From JBHJHK01 sp050330975 (GTDB lineage: Bacteria; Pseudomonadota; Gammaproteobacteria; Competibacterales; Competibacteraceae): 14,229 nucleotides of DNA. Below are positions 1 through 7,126 of the stretch, in pieces (within the stretch, counting starts at the first letter, position 1; each line of letters begins with the position of its first letter). A program made the position numbers and the translations under genes. The stretch spans positions 1 through 14,229 of the forward strand of contig JBHJHK010000324.1 in NCBI GenBank assembly GCA_050330975.1, in the 5' to 3' direction. The notes beneath the pieces are model-generated. The model did not search any database. It saw only the letters and a program-made list of their open reading frames with translations, and was not told where the DNA came from.

Positions 1-394
1 CGGCGAAGTGGGCGTCGACACTCTGTTCCACAAGCTCCCCCTCATCCCCCAAAGCCTCGGTCAGCCCAGACTCGTCCAGGGGAACATTGATGGGACGTCG
101 CCCCTGCTTGCGCAGCCGATCGATCAACCGCCGGCGGGTCAATAGGACGACGAACAACTGCTCGGAACCTTGGGCGGGGTCATAGCGGTGGGCGTTTTGC
201 CAAATCTCGATAAAGGCCTCTTGGACGGCGTCCTCGGCGTCGGCGTAGACGGGGAACCAGCGCCGGGCCAAAGACCACACCAACCCCCCGTAGCGCTCGA
301 TGCACTGGGCCACCGCCTCGGGATCGCCGGTACTCACCCGGGGCAGCAGGTCGAGCGAGCCACAACTGGTTTGGTTTTGAGCCGACATCTGCAT
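1..394 (-). CDS. ECF-type RNA polymerase sigma factor, partial (C-terminal part outside window)
   Basis: The first 131 codons of a group IV (ECF) sigma-70 factor are present; the frame runs off the left edge. Seen: after a short N-terminus comes a sigma region 2 with DAEDAVQEAFIEIW and then NAHRYDP, the region 2 core that binds RNA polymerase and the -10 element. It is followed by basic LLTRRRLIDRLRKQGRR and the acidic linker usual before region 4. Region 4 (-35 recognition) is not in the window. The start is set at ATG 394; a second ATG lies two codons downstream (388) and neither has a convincing Shine-Dalgarno sequence. ECF factors usually sit upstream of an anti-sigma gene, which would be outside the window on the left. 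The divergent neighbour is a PP2C phosphatase. Family assignment is secure; the signal it answers to cannot be inferred. Confidence 0.88.
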   Translation of the reverse strand, partial: MQMSAQNQTSCGSLDLLPRVSTGDPEAVAQCIERYGGLVWSLARRWFPVYADAEDAVQEAFIEIWQNAHRYDPAQGSEQLFVVLLTRRRLIDRLRKQGRRPINVPLDESGLTEALGDEGELVEQSVDAHFA

Positions 395-753
395 GGTAGG
401 GCGCCGTTGGGAGCAACACACAAGGGAGGGGCCGGGCGAGCCCCAACTGTGAGGAGAGTTCGTCGCCAGCCCGCCGCTGGATTCACCCCGGAACAGGGCG
501 CGGAGATCGCACCGAGACGACGGCGGTTATTTTACCTCGCTTTTGCCAAGCCCCCGCCTTTTGAGACCTCTATCGCCAGTGCTCTTGGGCTGGGGATATG
601 CTATTCTCGCTAACCAATCAATGAATATTCAAATCGCTAACCATGCCAGTGACGCGTGCGCGCTCTACTCCTCAACCGCGAAATCCCCACGCCCAGGGCA
701 ATGGCGACCATGGGAGATCCAGTGTCGCCGAGCGCGGGCCAGGAACCGGGGCT
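395..753. other. Intergenic region between the divergent sigma factor and PP2C genes
   Basis: This 359-bp stretch has no convincing gene. Reading frames in it lack family motifs. It contains an AT-richer patch (about 525-545 and 595-635) that probably holds the divergent promoters. The first part of the longer PP2C reading frame (643-753) also falls here, but that segment has no conserved domain content and I treat it as non-coding leader. Confidence 0.5.
599..607 (+). promoter_or_regulatory. Possible extended -10 promoter for the PP2C gene
   Basis: TGCTATTCT fits an extended -10 element (TGn followed by TATTCT, five of six matches to TATAAT). No good -35 hexamer lies 16-18 bp upstream, which extended -10 promoters tolerate. 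Transcription would begin near 614, about 140 nt before the preferred ATG at 754, or about 30 nt before the alternative ATG at 643. Confidence 0.3.
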
Positions 754-1578
754 ATGAGTCCAAAGTCCGCTCCCAAGTGGTCATCCGCTGCCCAAACCCA
801 CGTGGGCATGGTGCGCTCTCTCAACGAGGACGCCTACCTGGATTTGCCCCACGTCGGCCTGTGGGCCGTCGCCGACGGCATGGGTGGCCACGAGGCCGGC
901 GATGTGGCGAGCCGCATGCTCGTCGACGGTTTGAGCCAAATCACCCGCCCTGGCATTGAAGACGGCACGGCCTTTGCCGAATCGGTCAAAGAGAAATTGC
1001 GCGAAGTCAATCGTCGTCTGCGGCAAGAATCCGCCCGGCGCTACGGCAACCGCACCATCGGTAGCACCGTGGTCATCTTTCTGGCCGTCGGCGGCCAGGG
1101 CATCGGCCTTTGGGTGGGAGACAGCCGCCTCTACCGCCTGCGCAGCACCCGCCTCGAACAGCTCAGCCGCGACCACAGCCACGTCCAGGATTTGGTGGAC
1201 CAAAAGCTCTTGACCCCCGAGCAGGCCCAAAGTCACCCCCTGGGGAATGTCATCACCCGGGCCGTGGGCTCTGAGGAAGACCTAGAGGTCGACGAAATTC
1301 GCTTTGACTTGCAGCCCGGCGATGTTCTGTTGCTGTGCTCCGACGGCCTCAACAAAATGGTTTCCGACCGAGAAATCGCCGAAGTGTTGGGGGGAGCCCG
1401 CGACCGCGCCTTGGTCAAACCCCTCATCGACCTCGCCCTGGAGCGAGGTGCCAGCGACAACGTCACGGCGGCGGTGATAACCGTCCACGATTCCGAGGAC
1501 GACCTCACTTTGGTGGCGGGCATCGACGAGGACGAAGACGACACCACCATCATCGTCGATCCCACCGAAGAGGATTGA
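754..1578 (+). CDS. PP2C-family Ser/Thr protein phosphatase (Stp/PrpC/PppA-like)
   Basis: A cytoplasmic, metal-dependent (Mn/Mg) protein phosphatase of 274 residues, one PP2C domain. Seen: RSLNEDAYLD (21-30), VADGMGGHEAGD (39-50) with metal-binding Asp41/Gly42, GSTVV (103-107), WVGDSRLYRLR (120-130), a flap-like SRDHSHVQDLV (138-148), PLGNVITRAVG (162-172), CSDGLN (195-200) with metal-ligand Asp197, and ASDNVT (233-238) with Asp235. All catalytic positions are present. The frame stays open to an ATG at 643, but the ATG at 754 has AGGAA 8 nt upstream and puts the domain about 10 residues from the N-terminus, so I prefer it. After the domain comes an acidic tail of about 28 residues with EDDTTIIVDP, discussed in the findings. 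Such enzymes reverse Hanks-type kinase phosphorylation; no kinase gene is in the window. The gene is convergent with yihY. Confidence 0.93.
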   Translation: MSPKSAPKWSSAAQTHVGMVRSLNEDAYLDLPHVGLWAVADGMGGHEAGDVASRMLVDGLSQITRPGIEDGTAFAESVKEKLREVNRRLRQESARRYGNRTIGSTVVIFLAVGGQGIGLWVGDSRLYRLRSTRLEQLSRDHSHVQDLVDQKLLTPEQAQSHPLGNVITRAVGSEEDLEVDEIRFDLQPGDVLLLCSDGLNKMVSDREIAEVLGGARDRALVKPLIDLALERGASDNVTAAVITVHDSEDDLTLVAGIDEDEDDTTIIVDPTEED

Positions 1579-1621
1579 ACCGCCCCCCTGGGGTTTCAAC
1601 CCAGAGCTAGGGGTTCGGTTC
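1577..1621. terminator. Nested hairpin between convergent PP2C and yihY genes, possible two-way terminator
   Basis: The 45 bp between the two convergent stops can fold almost completely. The outer arm GAACCGCCCC (1577-1586) pairs with GGGG (1610-1613) plus CGGTTC (1616-1621) around a TT bulge. Inside it CTGGG..TT (1588-1595) pairs with AACCCAG (1598-1604), with one bulged G. There is no U-run on either side, so intrinsic termination is an inference from structure and position. Confidence 0.45.
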
Positions 1622-1623
1622 CA

Positions 1624-3009
1624 TCAACGGGCGCTGGCCTTGGCGGCCTCGACGGTTTCCCGCAGAAATTGTGGCAACTGGGTCGCCACCGCCAAAGTTC
1701 CCTGGTGTGCCTCCCCCCGGGTCAACAACACCAAATCCTTGACCGTCTGCCCCCCCAGGACCTCGTCGATGGCCCGATCCAGGCGCCCGATGATGTTCTC
1801 GGCCACCCCGTGGTAGCTGTGGAGGTCCGTGCCCCACAAAGTCTCCAAGACTCGGCGCAAGGTAATGGTCTCGATATCCCGAGCCGGCAAATAGCCGTAG
1901 CGGGTCTCCACCAAGAGCTCCTCATCCACCAACTGCCAGACCAAATCCCGCACCAGTCCCGCCGGTAGCTCCAAGTGGCGCCGCTCCAGGGCTTCCAGAG
2001 TCCACAGGGGTCGGTGGTAGTAGTGGGAACAACCGGCCAGGACCATGATCTCCAGAGCCAGTTTTTCCCGCACCCGATGGGGTGCGACGCGACTGTTGAC
2101 GTACTGGGCGTCCAGTAACTGGGGATATTGAAAATAGGCGGCGATTTGTCCCCCCACCAAAATCACCAACCAACCCACATAGAGCCAAATCATAAAAAAG
2201 ATCGGAGCCGCCAGGCCTGAGTAAATAGCTGGCAGATTGGTGGATGTCACCACCAGCGTTGCAAAGACCTTGCCCGAGGTGTACCACAACACCCCGGCGA
2301 ACAGCCCACCCAGAACAGCGGCCTTGAGCTTGACGGTGGTGTTGGGGATGTAGCCATAGATAAAGGCGAATACCCCACACACCACGAAGTAGTAACTCCA
2401 GGGATTCAACTGCTGGGCGATAAATCCCAAGGGACCCACGGCGAGGCTTTCGTTCAAGCGGCCGGCGAGGTTGACCAGGCTAAAAACGAATACCGGTCCG
2501 ATCAAGACGGCACTCAGATAGTCGCTGAAGCGGCGTCCCAGGCTTCGCACATCGCCGACGTGCCAAATGTCGTTAAAAGATTGCTCGACCTTCTGGATCA
2601 GGGCGAACACGGTGTAAAACAACACCACCAGGCCCACGGCCCCCAACACACCCACCTGGAGGCGGTTGACAAACCCGACGATCTGATCGGCGATATCGGC
2701 GCTTTGGGGACCCAGGGGCTCTAGGACCTCCAACAACATGGGCTCCAGTTGATTTTGGACCCCAAAGGCCTTGAGCACCGAGAAGCTCACCGCCAACATG
2801 GGCACCAGAGACAACAGGGTGGTGTAGGTCAAACTGGCGGCCAAGTGGTTGAACTGGCCGTCGATGAATTTCATGGAAATGCCGTAGCAGGCCTGGGTAA
2901 CCCGCACCATGGCCCGCGCCCAAGGGCGTTGGTCGTAGTGACTGATGGGGGTTTCCCAGACCGCCCGGTGTAACCGGCCCCAGTGAGTGTTGGGTTGTTC
3001 CAAGGCCAT
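1624..3009 (-). CDS. YihY/virulence factor BrkB family inner-membrane protein with C-terminal winged-helix-like domain
   Basis: A 461-residue polytopic inner-membrane protein of the YihY/UPF0761 (formerly 'RNase BN') family; molecular function is not established, and the old RNase BN assignment was withdrawn. Seen: a charged cytoplasmic N-terminus, then about six hydrophobic segments (roughly 56-82, 118-140, 161-183, 203-222, 227-253, 262-293). Family signatures include AASLTYTTLLSLVPMLAV, FNDIW, YIPNTTVKLK, NLPAIYSGLAAPIFFMIWLY and GGQIAAYF. The remaining roughly 165 residues are soluble, with LPAGLVRDLVWQLVDEELLVE and YLPARDIETITL resembling the winged-helix extension found in longer members. 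The length is normal for that longer form. The start ATG at 3009 has a G-rich upstream stretch but no clean Shine-Dalgarno sequence. It is divergent from the thioesterase gene and not obviously in an operon. Confidence 0.92.
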   Translation of the reverse strand: MALEQPNTHWGRLHRAVWETPISHYDQRPWARAMVRVTQACYGISMKFIDGQFNHLAASLTYTTLLSLVPMLAVSFSVLKAFGVQNQLEPMLLEVLEPLGPQSADIADQIVGFVNRLQVGVLGAVGLVVLFYTVFALIQKVEQSFNDIWHVGDVRSLGRRFSDYLSAVLIGPVFVFSLVNLAGRLNESLAVGPLGFIAQQLNPWSYYFVVCGVFAFIYGYIPNTTVKLKAAVLGGLFAGVLWYTSGKVFATLVVTSTNLPAIYSGLAAPIFFMIWLYVGWLVILVGGQIAAYFQYPQLLDAQYVNSRVAPHRVREKLALEIMVLAGCSHYYHRPLWTLEALERRHLELPAGLVRDLVWQLVDEELLVETRYGYLPARDIETITLRRVLETLWGTDLHSYHGVAENIIGRLDRAIDEVLGGQTVKDLVLLTRGEAHQGTLAVATQLPQFLRETVEAAKASAR

Positions 3010-3127
3010 GCCCTTGCCCCAGCTGAAATTGCCCGCCAGAATAGCTCAAGGACTCTGCGCTGGCCAGTCGGGCTCTTTAGTCAACCGGCCGTAAAACCAC
3101 GGATTTTTCAAACCCAACCCAGTTACT

Positions 3128-3544
3128 GTGACTCAACCGACCCGTCAGTCCCTCGATCCCCTGGAGAGCGGCTTCAACCAACTGGTGGGCCTGTGCCTGG
3201 TGGCGTGGCGCGAAGGGCACGCCGAAGTGGCGTTGACCGCAAAGGCCCATCACCTCAATCGCAGTGGTGTGCTCCACGGTGGGGTGTTGACCACCCTCAT
3301 CGACGTCGCCTGTGGGTTTGCCGGCTGCTACAGCCCCCCCGATGGCCCCATCCGCCGCGCCGTCACCTTGTCGCTGACCACCAGCTTCACCGGCCCAGGG
3401 GGCCTGGGCGACCTCAAGGCAGTGGCCGCCGTCCACAGCAGTGGCCGGCGGATCTTCTTTGCGACCGCTGAAGTCGTCGATGCCGCGGGCAACGCCTTGG
3501 GCTTTGGCCAGGGCACTTACCGCTACATCAACGAGGTGTCCTAG
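3128..3544 (+). CDS. PaaI/YdiI-type hotdog-fold acyl-CoA thioesterase
   Basis: A 138-residue single-domain hotdog thioesterase, expected to hydrolyse acyl- or aryl-CoA thioesters in the cytoplasm as an oligomer. Seen: HLNRSGVLHGGVLTTLIDVACG (a motif spanning 42-63) with the oxyanion-side HGG (50-52) and the candidate general acid/base Asp59, then TLSLTTSFTGP (80-90) and GRRIFFATAEVVDAAGN (106-122) of the central sheet. The start is a GTG; a stop codon lies in frame 36 bp upstream (TAA at 3092), no other start codon intervenes, and no internal Met exists, so GTG 3128 is effectively forced. I see no Shine-Dalgarno sequence before it. The stop is TAG, which matters for judging the in-frame TAG in the hydrolase further on. 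Substrate cannot be told from sequence. It converges on the coiled-coil membrane protein gene with a 25-bp gap. Confidence 0.9.
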   Translation: MTQPTRQSLDPLESGFNQLVGLCLVAWREGHAEVALTAKAHHLNRSGVLHGGVLTTLIDVACGFAGCYSPPDGPIRRAVTLSLTTSFTGPGGLGDLKAVAAVHSSGRRIFFATAEVVDAAGNALGFGQGTYRYINEVS

Positions 3545-3569
3545 CCCTTGGCTTCACCCGGGGGCGGCA

Positions 3570-4205
3570 TCAGATATTCCGCCGGCGGACGGCGAAATAG
3601 CGAGGGGTTTCCAAGCGATCGACTTCCACGTGGTCGACGAAGGCCCGGGCTTCGCGGGGCGCCAATGTGTCTTTGCTGCGCAATGATCCCACCTGGACCG
3701 TGCCCACTTTGATGCCGTAGTGGTTGAACAACGCCACCTCAAAGCCCACGGCGCGGACCTCCTCAAAGGGGTTGACCACCACCAAGCGAAATTCATAGCG
3801 GTCGAGGCGGCTATCGAGGTTCCGCCGGCTAAAGGCGATGCTCTTGGCCAGTTCACCGTCGAGGGACAAAATTTTGTCGACCCGCAACGCCTTGAGGGTT
3901 GCCACCCTCTCCCCCGCCAACAGTTGCAAGTTCTGCCGCAACTGCACCGCCTCGGTGCGGTAAGTGGCCAGTTCCTCGTTGACCTCAGTCAGACGCAGTG
4001 ACAACTTCCGATTTTGATTTTCCAGGGCGTAGGACTTGAGGATGGCGTGAAAACCCCACAACCCCCCACCCAGCCAACTGATCACCAGAGCCGAGAGCAG
4101 TAACTTACTGCGTCGACTCCAGGTGGAGTTACCAGCGCGCCCCCCACTGCGGCGGGAAGAGCGATGGCGCCTGATTGGGGGGGATTGGACGATAGGACTT
4201 TCCAT
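3570..4205 (-). CDS. Uncharacterised membrane-anchored coiled-coil protein with C-terminal FxLYD-like beta domain
   Basis: I do not recognise a named family. With the start at ATG 4205 the product has 211 residues. Seen: a basic, Ser/Arg-rich N-terminus (1-32); one transmembrane segment, about 33-55 (LLLSALVISWLGGGLWGF); a probable coiled coil at about 57-98 (ENQNRKLSLRLTEVNEELAT and following); and a C-terminal beta-rich part with YEFRLVVVNPFEEVRAVGF, VALFNHYGIKVGT and then LAPREARAF. The order 'VVNP..VRAVGFEVALFNHYG..LAPREARAF' is like the Ig-like FxLYD or DUF3426 beta-sandwich, an inference from pattern only. The basic N-terminus suggests an N-in topology with coiled coil and beta domain in the periplasm. 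The frame remains open to 4385, but that extension overlaps the DUF2058 coding end, so I reject it. It is the last gene of the minus-strand run, 82 bp after DUF2058. Confidence 0.72.
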   Translation of the reverse strand: MESPIVQSPPIRRHRSSRRSGGRAGNSTWSRRSKLLLSALVISWLGGGLWGFHAILKSYALENQNRKLSLRLTEVNEELATYRTEAVQLRQNLQLLAGERVATLKALRVDKILSLDGELAKSIAFSRRNLDSRLDRYEFRLVVVNPFEEVRAVGFEVALFNHYGIKVGTVQVGSLRSKDTLAPREARAFVDHVEVDRLETPRYFAVRRRNI

Positions 4206-4287
4206 GGACGGTTGCTTATTGAGAGTATTCTGGGTACGTGGTATGTACGGTCCCCCACCCTTGGCAAGTATCCGCGGGCGCAGGCGT

Positions 4288-4824
4288 CTAAAACGCCTCA
4301 TCGCCGTCTTGAACACCCGGTGCGGCCTGGGGATGGAGCAACAGCAAATGGTCGGTACTGATTTCGGCGATGCGCAGGGCAGCATCCCGAGTGACTAATG
4401 GATAATCGTAAGGATTGTCGTCGCTGCGGACAATACCCAATTGGCCGCTGGCCAGTTGAGCCCGTTGCTGGGGGGTGACGCGGACAAAGTGCAGCTGGCG
4501 CTCGTTGCGTTTGAAGTAGTAACGACCTTCGGCACTGGGATCGTTGACCCGCTGGCTGTCGATGATTTGCCGCATCCGATGCCAGGCCTCCCGGCGGCGC
4601 TTTTCCGCCTCTCGAGCGGCGTTGAGGGCCCGGTCGCGCTCGCGCTTTTCCGCCTCTTCGCGGGCTTTGGCCTCGGCCTTGGCCTTGGCCTTGGCCTCCT
4701 CGGCAGCGGCCAAGGATTTGTCTTTCTTGGCCCGGTGGGTCTTTTTCTTCAGCTCCTTCTCGGTTTGCTTGGCCTTGGCCTCATCGACGAGGCCCGATTT
4801 GAGCAATTGATCGCGCAACGACAT
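4288..4824 (-). CDS. DUF2058 family protein (YaiL-like)
   Basis: A 178-residue cytoplasmic protein of the DUF2058 family, typical of gammaproteobacteria and of unclear function (E. coli YaiL is the usual reference). Seen: the family N-terminus MSLRDQLLKSGLVDEAKAK, then a long highly charged Lys/Glu/Ala helix (about 20-85, with repeated KAKA/EAK runs) expected to be a solvent-exposed helix or coiled coil, then a compact C-terminal part with GRYYFKRNERQLHFVRVT, QRAQLASGQLGIVR and DHLLLLHPQA. AAGGGG lies 6 nt before ATG 4824, a good Shine-Dalgarno sequence. The stop is TAG. It follows the hydrolase gene by 39 bp on the same strand and is probably cotranscribed with it. The KAKAK-type low-complexity stretch is normal for the family. 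Confidence 0.88.
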   Translation of the reverse strand: MSLRDQLLKSGLVDEAKAKQTEKELKKKTHRAKKDKSLAAAEEAKAKAKAEAKAREEAEKRERDRALNAAREAEKRRREAWHRMRQIIDSQRVNDPSAEGRYYFKRNERQLHFVRVTPQQRAQLASGQLGIVRSDDNPYDYPLVTRDAALRIAEISTDHLLLLHPQAAPGVQDGDEAF

Positions 4825-4863
4825 GACATACCCCTTCGACAGGGCCGGCTCGGGCGATACCGG

Positions 4864-5703
4864 CTAGAGATCCCGCTGTTGCAACCAATGGCAAATGCCG
4901 TCGGCGACCCGTCGCCAGTGTCGATCCAGCATCAGCGCATGGGCGACGTCTTCCACCCACATGGGCGCGGTGGCAAAGGCCGCCGCCGTCGCCCGCACAT
5001 CGGCGACGGGAATCAAGGCATCATTTTCCCCCCCCACCACCAAGGCGGGTACTTGGGGCGTCTGGCGCGGCAGATCCCAGGCCATATCCTAGAGGGCCTG
5101 GACCGATTCTCGTTGGGATAACTCGGTAAAGCGCACCACGTCAGCCTCGGGGAGTTCTTCGGAAAACAACGCCCGTCGGGCGTAGGCCCTGGACACCCAA
5201 GTAGGCCCCCACCACTGGAGTAGCTGGAGTTGTTGAAAAAGCTCGGGGTCCTTGAGGGCGAGATTCAAGCTGCTGGGCCAAAGACCCCACGGGGCCACCG
5301 ATGCCAACAACACCACCGCCTGGGGCAGGGGATGTTTCTCCAGATACTTTTGGATCACAAACCCCCCCATGGAGTGCCCGATCAACACCAAGGGCCTCGG
5401 CAAGTTCGCCGCAGCGCAAGCCACATCGGCGACGTAGTCGGCCATGGTGTGCCACGCCAGGGTGTGCCGCCCCGGACTGTTGCCGTGGCCGCGCAAGCTC
5501 ACCGCCAGGCATCGGTAGCCGGCGGCGGCGAAGTAGGGCAAGAAATGGACGTCCCAACACCAAGCGCCACTGAAGGCGCCATGGACGAACAGCAGCGTTC
5601 CAGGGCGCGCCTCTCCCGCTGGGGCGCGCTGGAGGATTTCCAGCGGCGGCAGGGGCGAAGGGGTTGGCGAAGGAAATGGTGTCGGGGTCACGGATGCCTC
5701 CAC
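4864..5703 (-). pseudogene. Alpha/beta hydrolase interrupted by an in-frame TAG stop
   Basis: One reading frame of 280 codons encodes a complete alpha/beta-hydrolase fold but has a TAG at 5091-5089 (codon 205). The first part (5703-5089, GTG start, 204 residues) carries a Pro-rich N-terminus, the oxyanion LLFVHGAFSGAWCW (37-50), RGHGNS (71-76) and the nucleophile elbow GHSMGG (109-114, Ser111). The second part, in the same frame and without indel, restarts two codons after the stop at ATG 5085 and holds VVGGENDALIP with the acid Asp228 and VEDVAHALMLD with His255. The triad is therefore split by the stop and neither piece alone should be active. A single C-to-T change of a CAG codon would produce the stop. 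TAG is the ordinary terminator of at least three other genes here, so readthrough is not the default expectation. The gene begins 15 bp after serA. Substrate unknown. Sequencing error is an alternative. Confidence 0.82.
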
Positions 5704-5718
5704 GGCGAGGGGTTGGGG

Positions 5719-7002
5719 TCAGTACAATACCCGGGCCCGCAAGGTGCCATCGATGGCCCGCAGACGCTGGAGGGCCAAGCGGCTAACCCCCTCGTCCATG
5801 GCCACGTCGATGACCACATAGCCAATGCGCTCGTTGGTCTGGAGGTATTCGGCGTCGATGTTGATGCCCTCCTGGGCAAAAATGTCGTTGACCTTGGACA
5901 GCACCCCGGGGACGTTGCGGTGGACATGTAGCAAGCGGTGGCTGCCCCGGTGGGCGGGCAGCGATACCTCGGGGAAGTTCACCGAAGTCAAGGTGGAGCC
6001 GTTGTCACTGTATTTGACCAATTTGGCAGCCACCTCAAGGCCGATGTTTTGCTGGGCCTCGACGGTGGACCCCCCCACGTGGGGGGTGAGGATGACGTTG
6101 TCGAAGGCCCGCAGGGGGGATTGGAATTCGTCGTGGTTGGACTTGGGCTCCACGGGAAACACGTCGATGGCGGCCCCGGCCAAGTGGCCGGCCTCGAGGA
6201 CGGTGGTAAGGGCGTCGATATCCACCACCGTGCCCCGGGAGGCGTTGATCAACACCGCCCCCGGCTTCATGGCCGCGAGCTCTGCCTCGCCGATCATCCG
6301 GTGGGTCTGGGGGGTCTCTGGGACGTGGAGGGTGACGATATCGGCGCGATTCAACAATGCCTCTAGGGACGGCGCCTGGACGGCATTGCCCAGGGATAGC
6401 TTGGTCTCTATGTCATAGAACACCACGTTGAGGCCCAAGGCCTCCATCAATACCCCCACCTGGGTGCCGATGTGGCCATAGCCCACGATGCCCACCGTCT
6501 TGCCCCGCACTTCGAAGCTCCCCTTGGCGGATTTTAGCCATTCACCCCGGTGGGCGGCGGCATTTTTGCGGGGCAAGTCCCGCAGCAACATGATGGCCTC
6601 GGCCACCACCAACTCGGCGACGCTGCGGGTGTTGGAAAAGGGGGCGTTGAACACCGCCACCCCCCGCTCCTGGGCGGCCACCAAGTCCACCTGGTTGGTG
6701 CCGATGCAAAAGCATCCCACGGCGAGGAGGGCCTCGGCGCCGGCGAAGACCTCTCCCGTGAGTTGGGTGCGGGAGCGGATGCCCAACAGGTGGGCATCGG
6801 CCACTGCCTTTGCCAGGTCGGCGGCGGTGAGGGCAGTGGTGTGGTGTTCCACCCACGAATAGCCGGCATTGTTGAAAGTGTCCACGGCGCTTTGGTGGAT
6901 GCCCTCCAAAAGCACCACCTTCATGCGGCTCTTGTCATAGGACGTCTTCCGCTGAAAAGCGTTGTTCGACACGGCGTTGTTCGCTGCGACGCTGCTAGAC
7001 AT
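5719..7002 (-). CDS. serA: D-3-phosphoglycerate dehydrogenase
   Basis: NAD-dependent oxidation of 3-phosphoglycerate to 3-phosphohydroxypyruvate, the first step of L-serine synthesis. It has 427 residues against 410 in E. coli and follows that protein along its whole length. Seen: substrate-domain IRSRTQLT and GCFCIGTNQVDL; Rossmann motif GYGHIG (174-179); INASRGTVVD with catalytic Arg256; VFPVEP with Glu285; TPHVGGS with His308; and a C-terminal ACT domain (about 357-427). HVHRN and GINI keep His361, Asn363 and Asn381, matching the serine-binding residues of the E. coli enzyme, so serine feedback inhibition is expected. There is no second (ASB) regulatory domain. The start is ATG 7002, with an AAGGGCGG-like Shine-Dalgarno stretch upstream; longer frames reaching 7209 overlap the divergent gene and are rejected. 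A Ser/Asn/Ala-rich tail of about 18 residues precedes the homologous region. Confidence 0.97.
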   Translation of the reverse strand: MSSSVAANNAVSNNAFQRKTSYDKSRMKVVLLEGIHQSAVDTFNNAGYSWVEHHTTALTAADLAKAVADAHLLGIRSRTQLTGEVFAGAEALLAVGCFCIGTNQVDLVAAQERGVAVFNAPFSNTRSVAELVVAEAIMLLRDLPRKNAAAHRGEWLKSAKGSFEVRGKTVGIVGYGHIGTQVGVLMEALGLNVVFYDIETKLSLGNAVQAPSLEALLNRADIVTLHVPETPQTHRMIGEAELAAMKPGAVLINASRGTVVDIDALTTVLEAGHLAGAAIDVFPVEPKSNHDEFQSPLRAFDNVILTPHVGGSTVEAQQNIGLEVAAKLVKYSDNGSTLTSVNFPEVSLPAHRGSHRLLHVHRNVPGVLSKVNDIFAQEGINIDAEYLQTNERIGYVVIDVAMDEGVSRLALQRLRAIDGTLRARVLY

Positions 7003-7039
7003 GACACTACCGCCCTTGCCTGGGAAGTGAGAATGCGAA

Positions 7040-7068
7040 ACCATACGTCTTTGAACGCGGGACGACAA
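7040..7068 (-). promoter_or_regulatory. Possible serA promoter
   Basis: On the minus strand TTGTCG (7068-7063) and TATGGT (7045-7040) are separated by exactly 17 bp, each matching four of six consensus positions. Transcription would start near 7033, leaving a leader of about 31 nt to ATG 7002. An inverted repeat, CGACA and TGTCG around 5 bp (7063-7077), overlaps the -35 and could be an operator shared with the divergent gene. Confidence 0.35.
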
Positions 7069-7126
7069 CCTCTGTCGCTCGCACACCCCGCCGGTCCCGC
7101 CCTTTTTCCCGCGAGAGCTTTTGCCC

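Noticed and set aside
643..753. 37-residue N-terminal extension of the PP2C phosphatase
   Set aside because: No Shine-Dalgarno sequence at 643 and no domain content; AGGAA before ATG 754 fits the family's usual start much better.
4206..4385. 60-residue N-terminal extension of the coiled-coil membrane protein
   Set aside because: It overlaps the 3' end of DUF2058 in another frame and has no recognisable content before MESPIVQ.
5089..5091. TAG read as pyrrolysine or as sense codon
   Set aside because: TAG ends the thioesterase, DUF2058 and the hydrolase frame itself, nothing in the window suggests amber recoding, and a simple CAG-to-TAG transition explains it.
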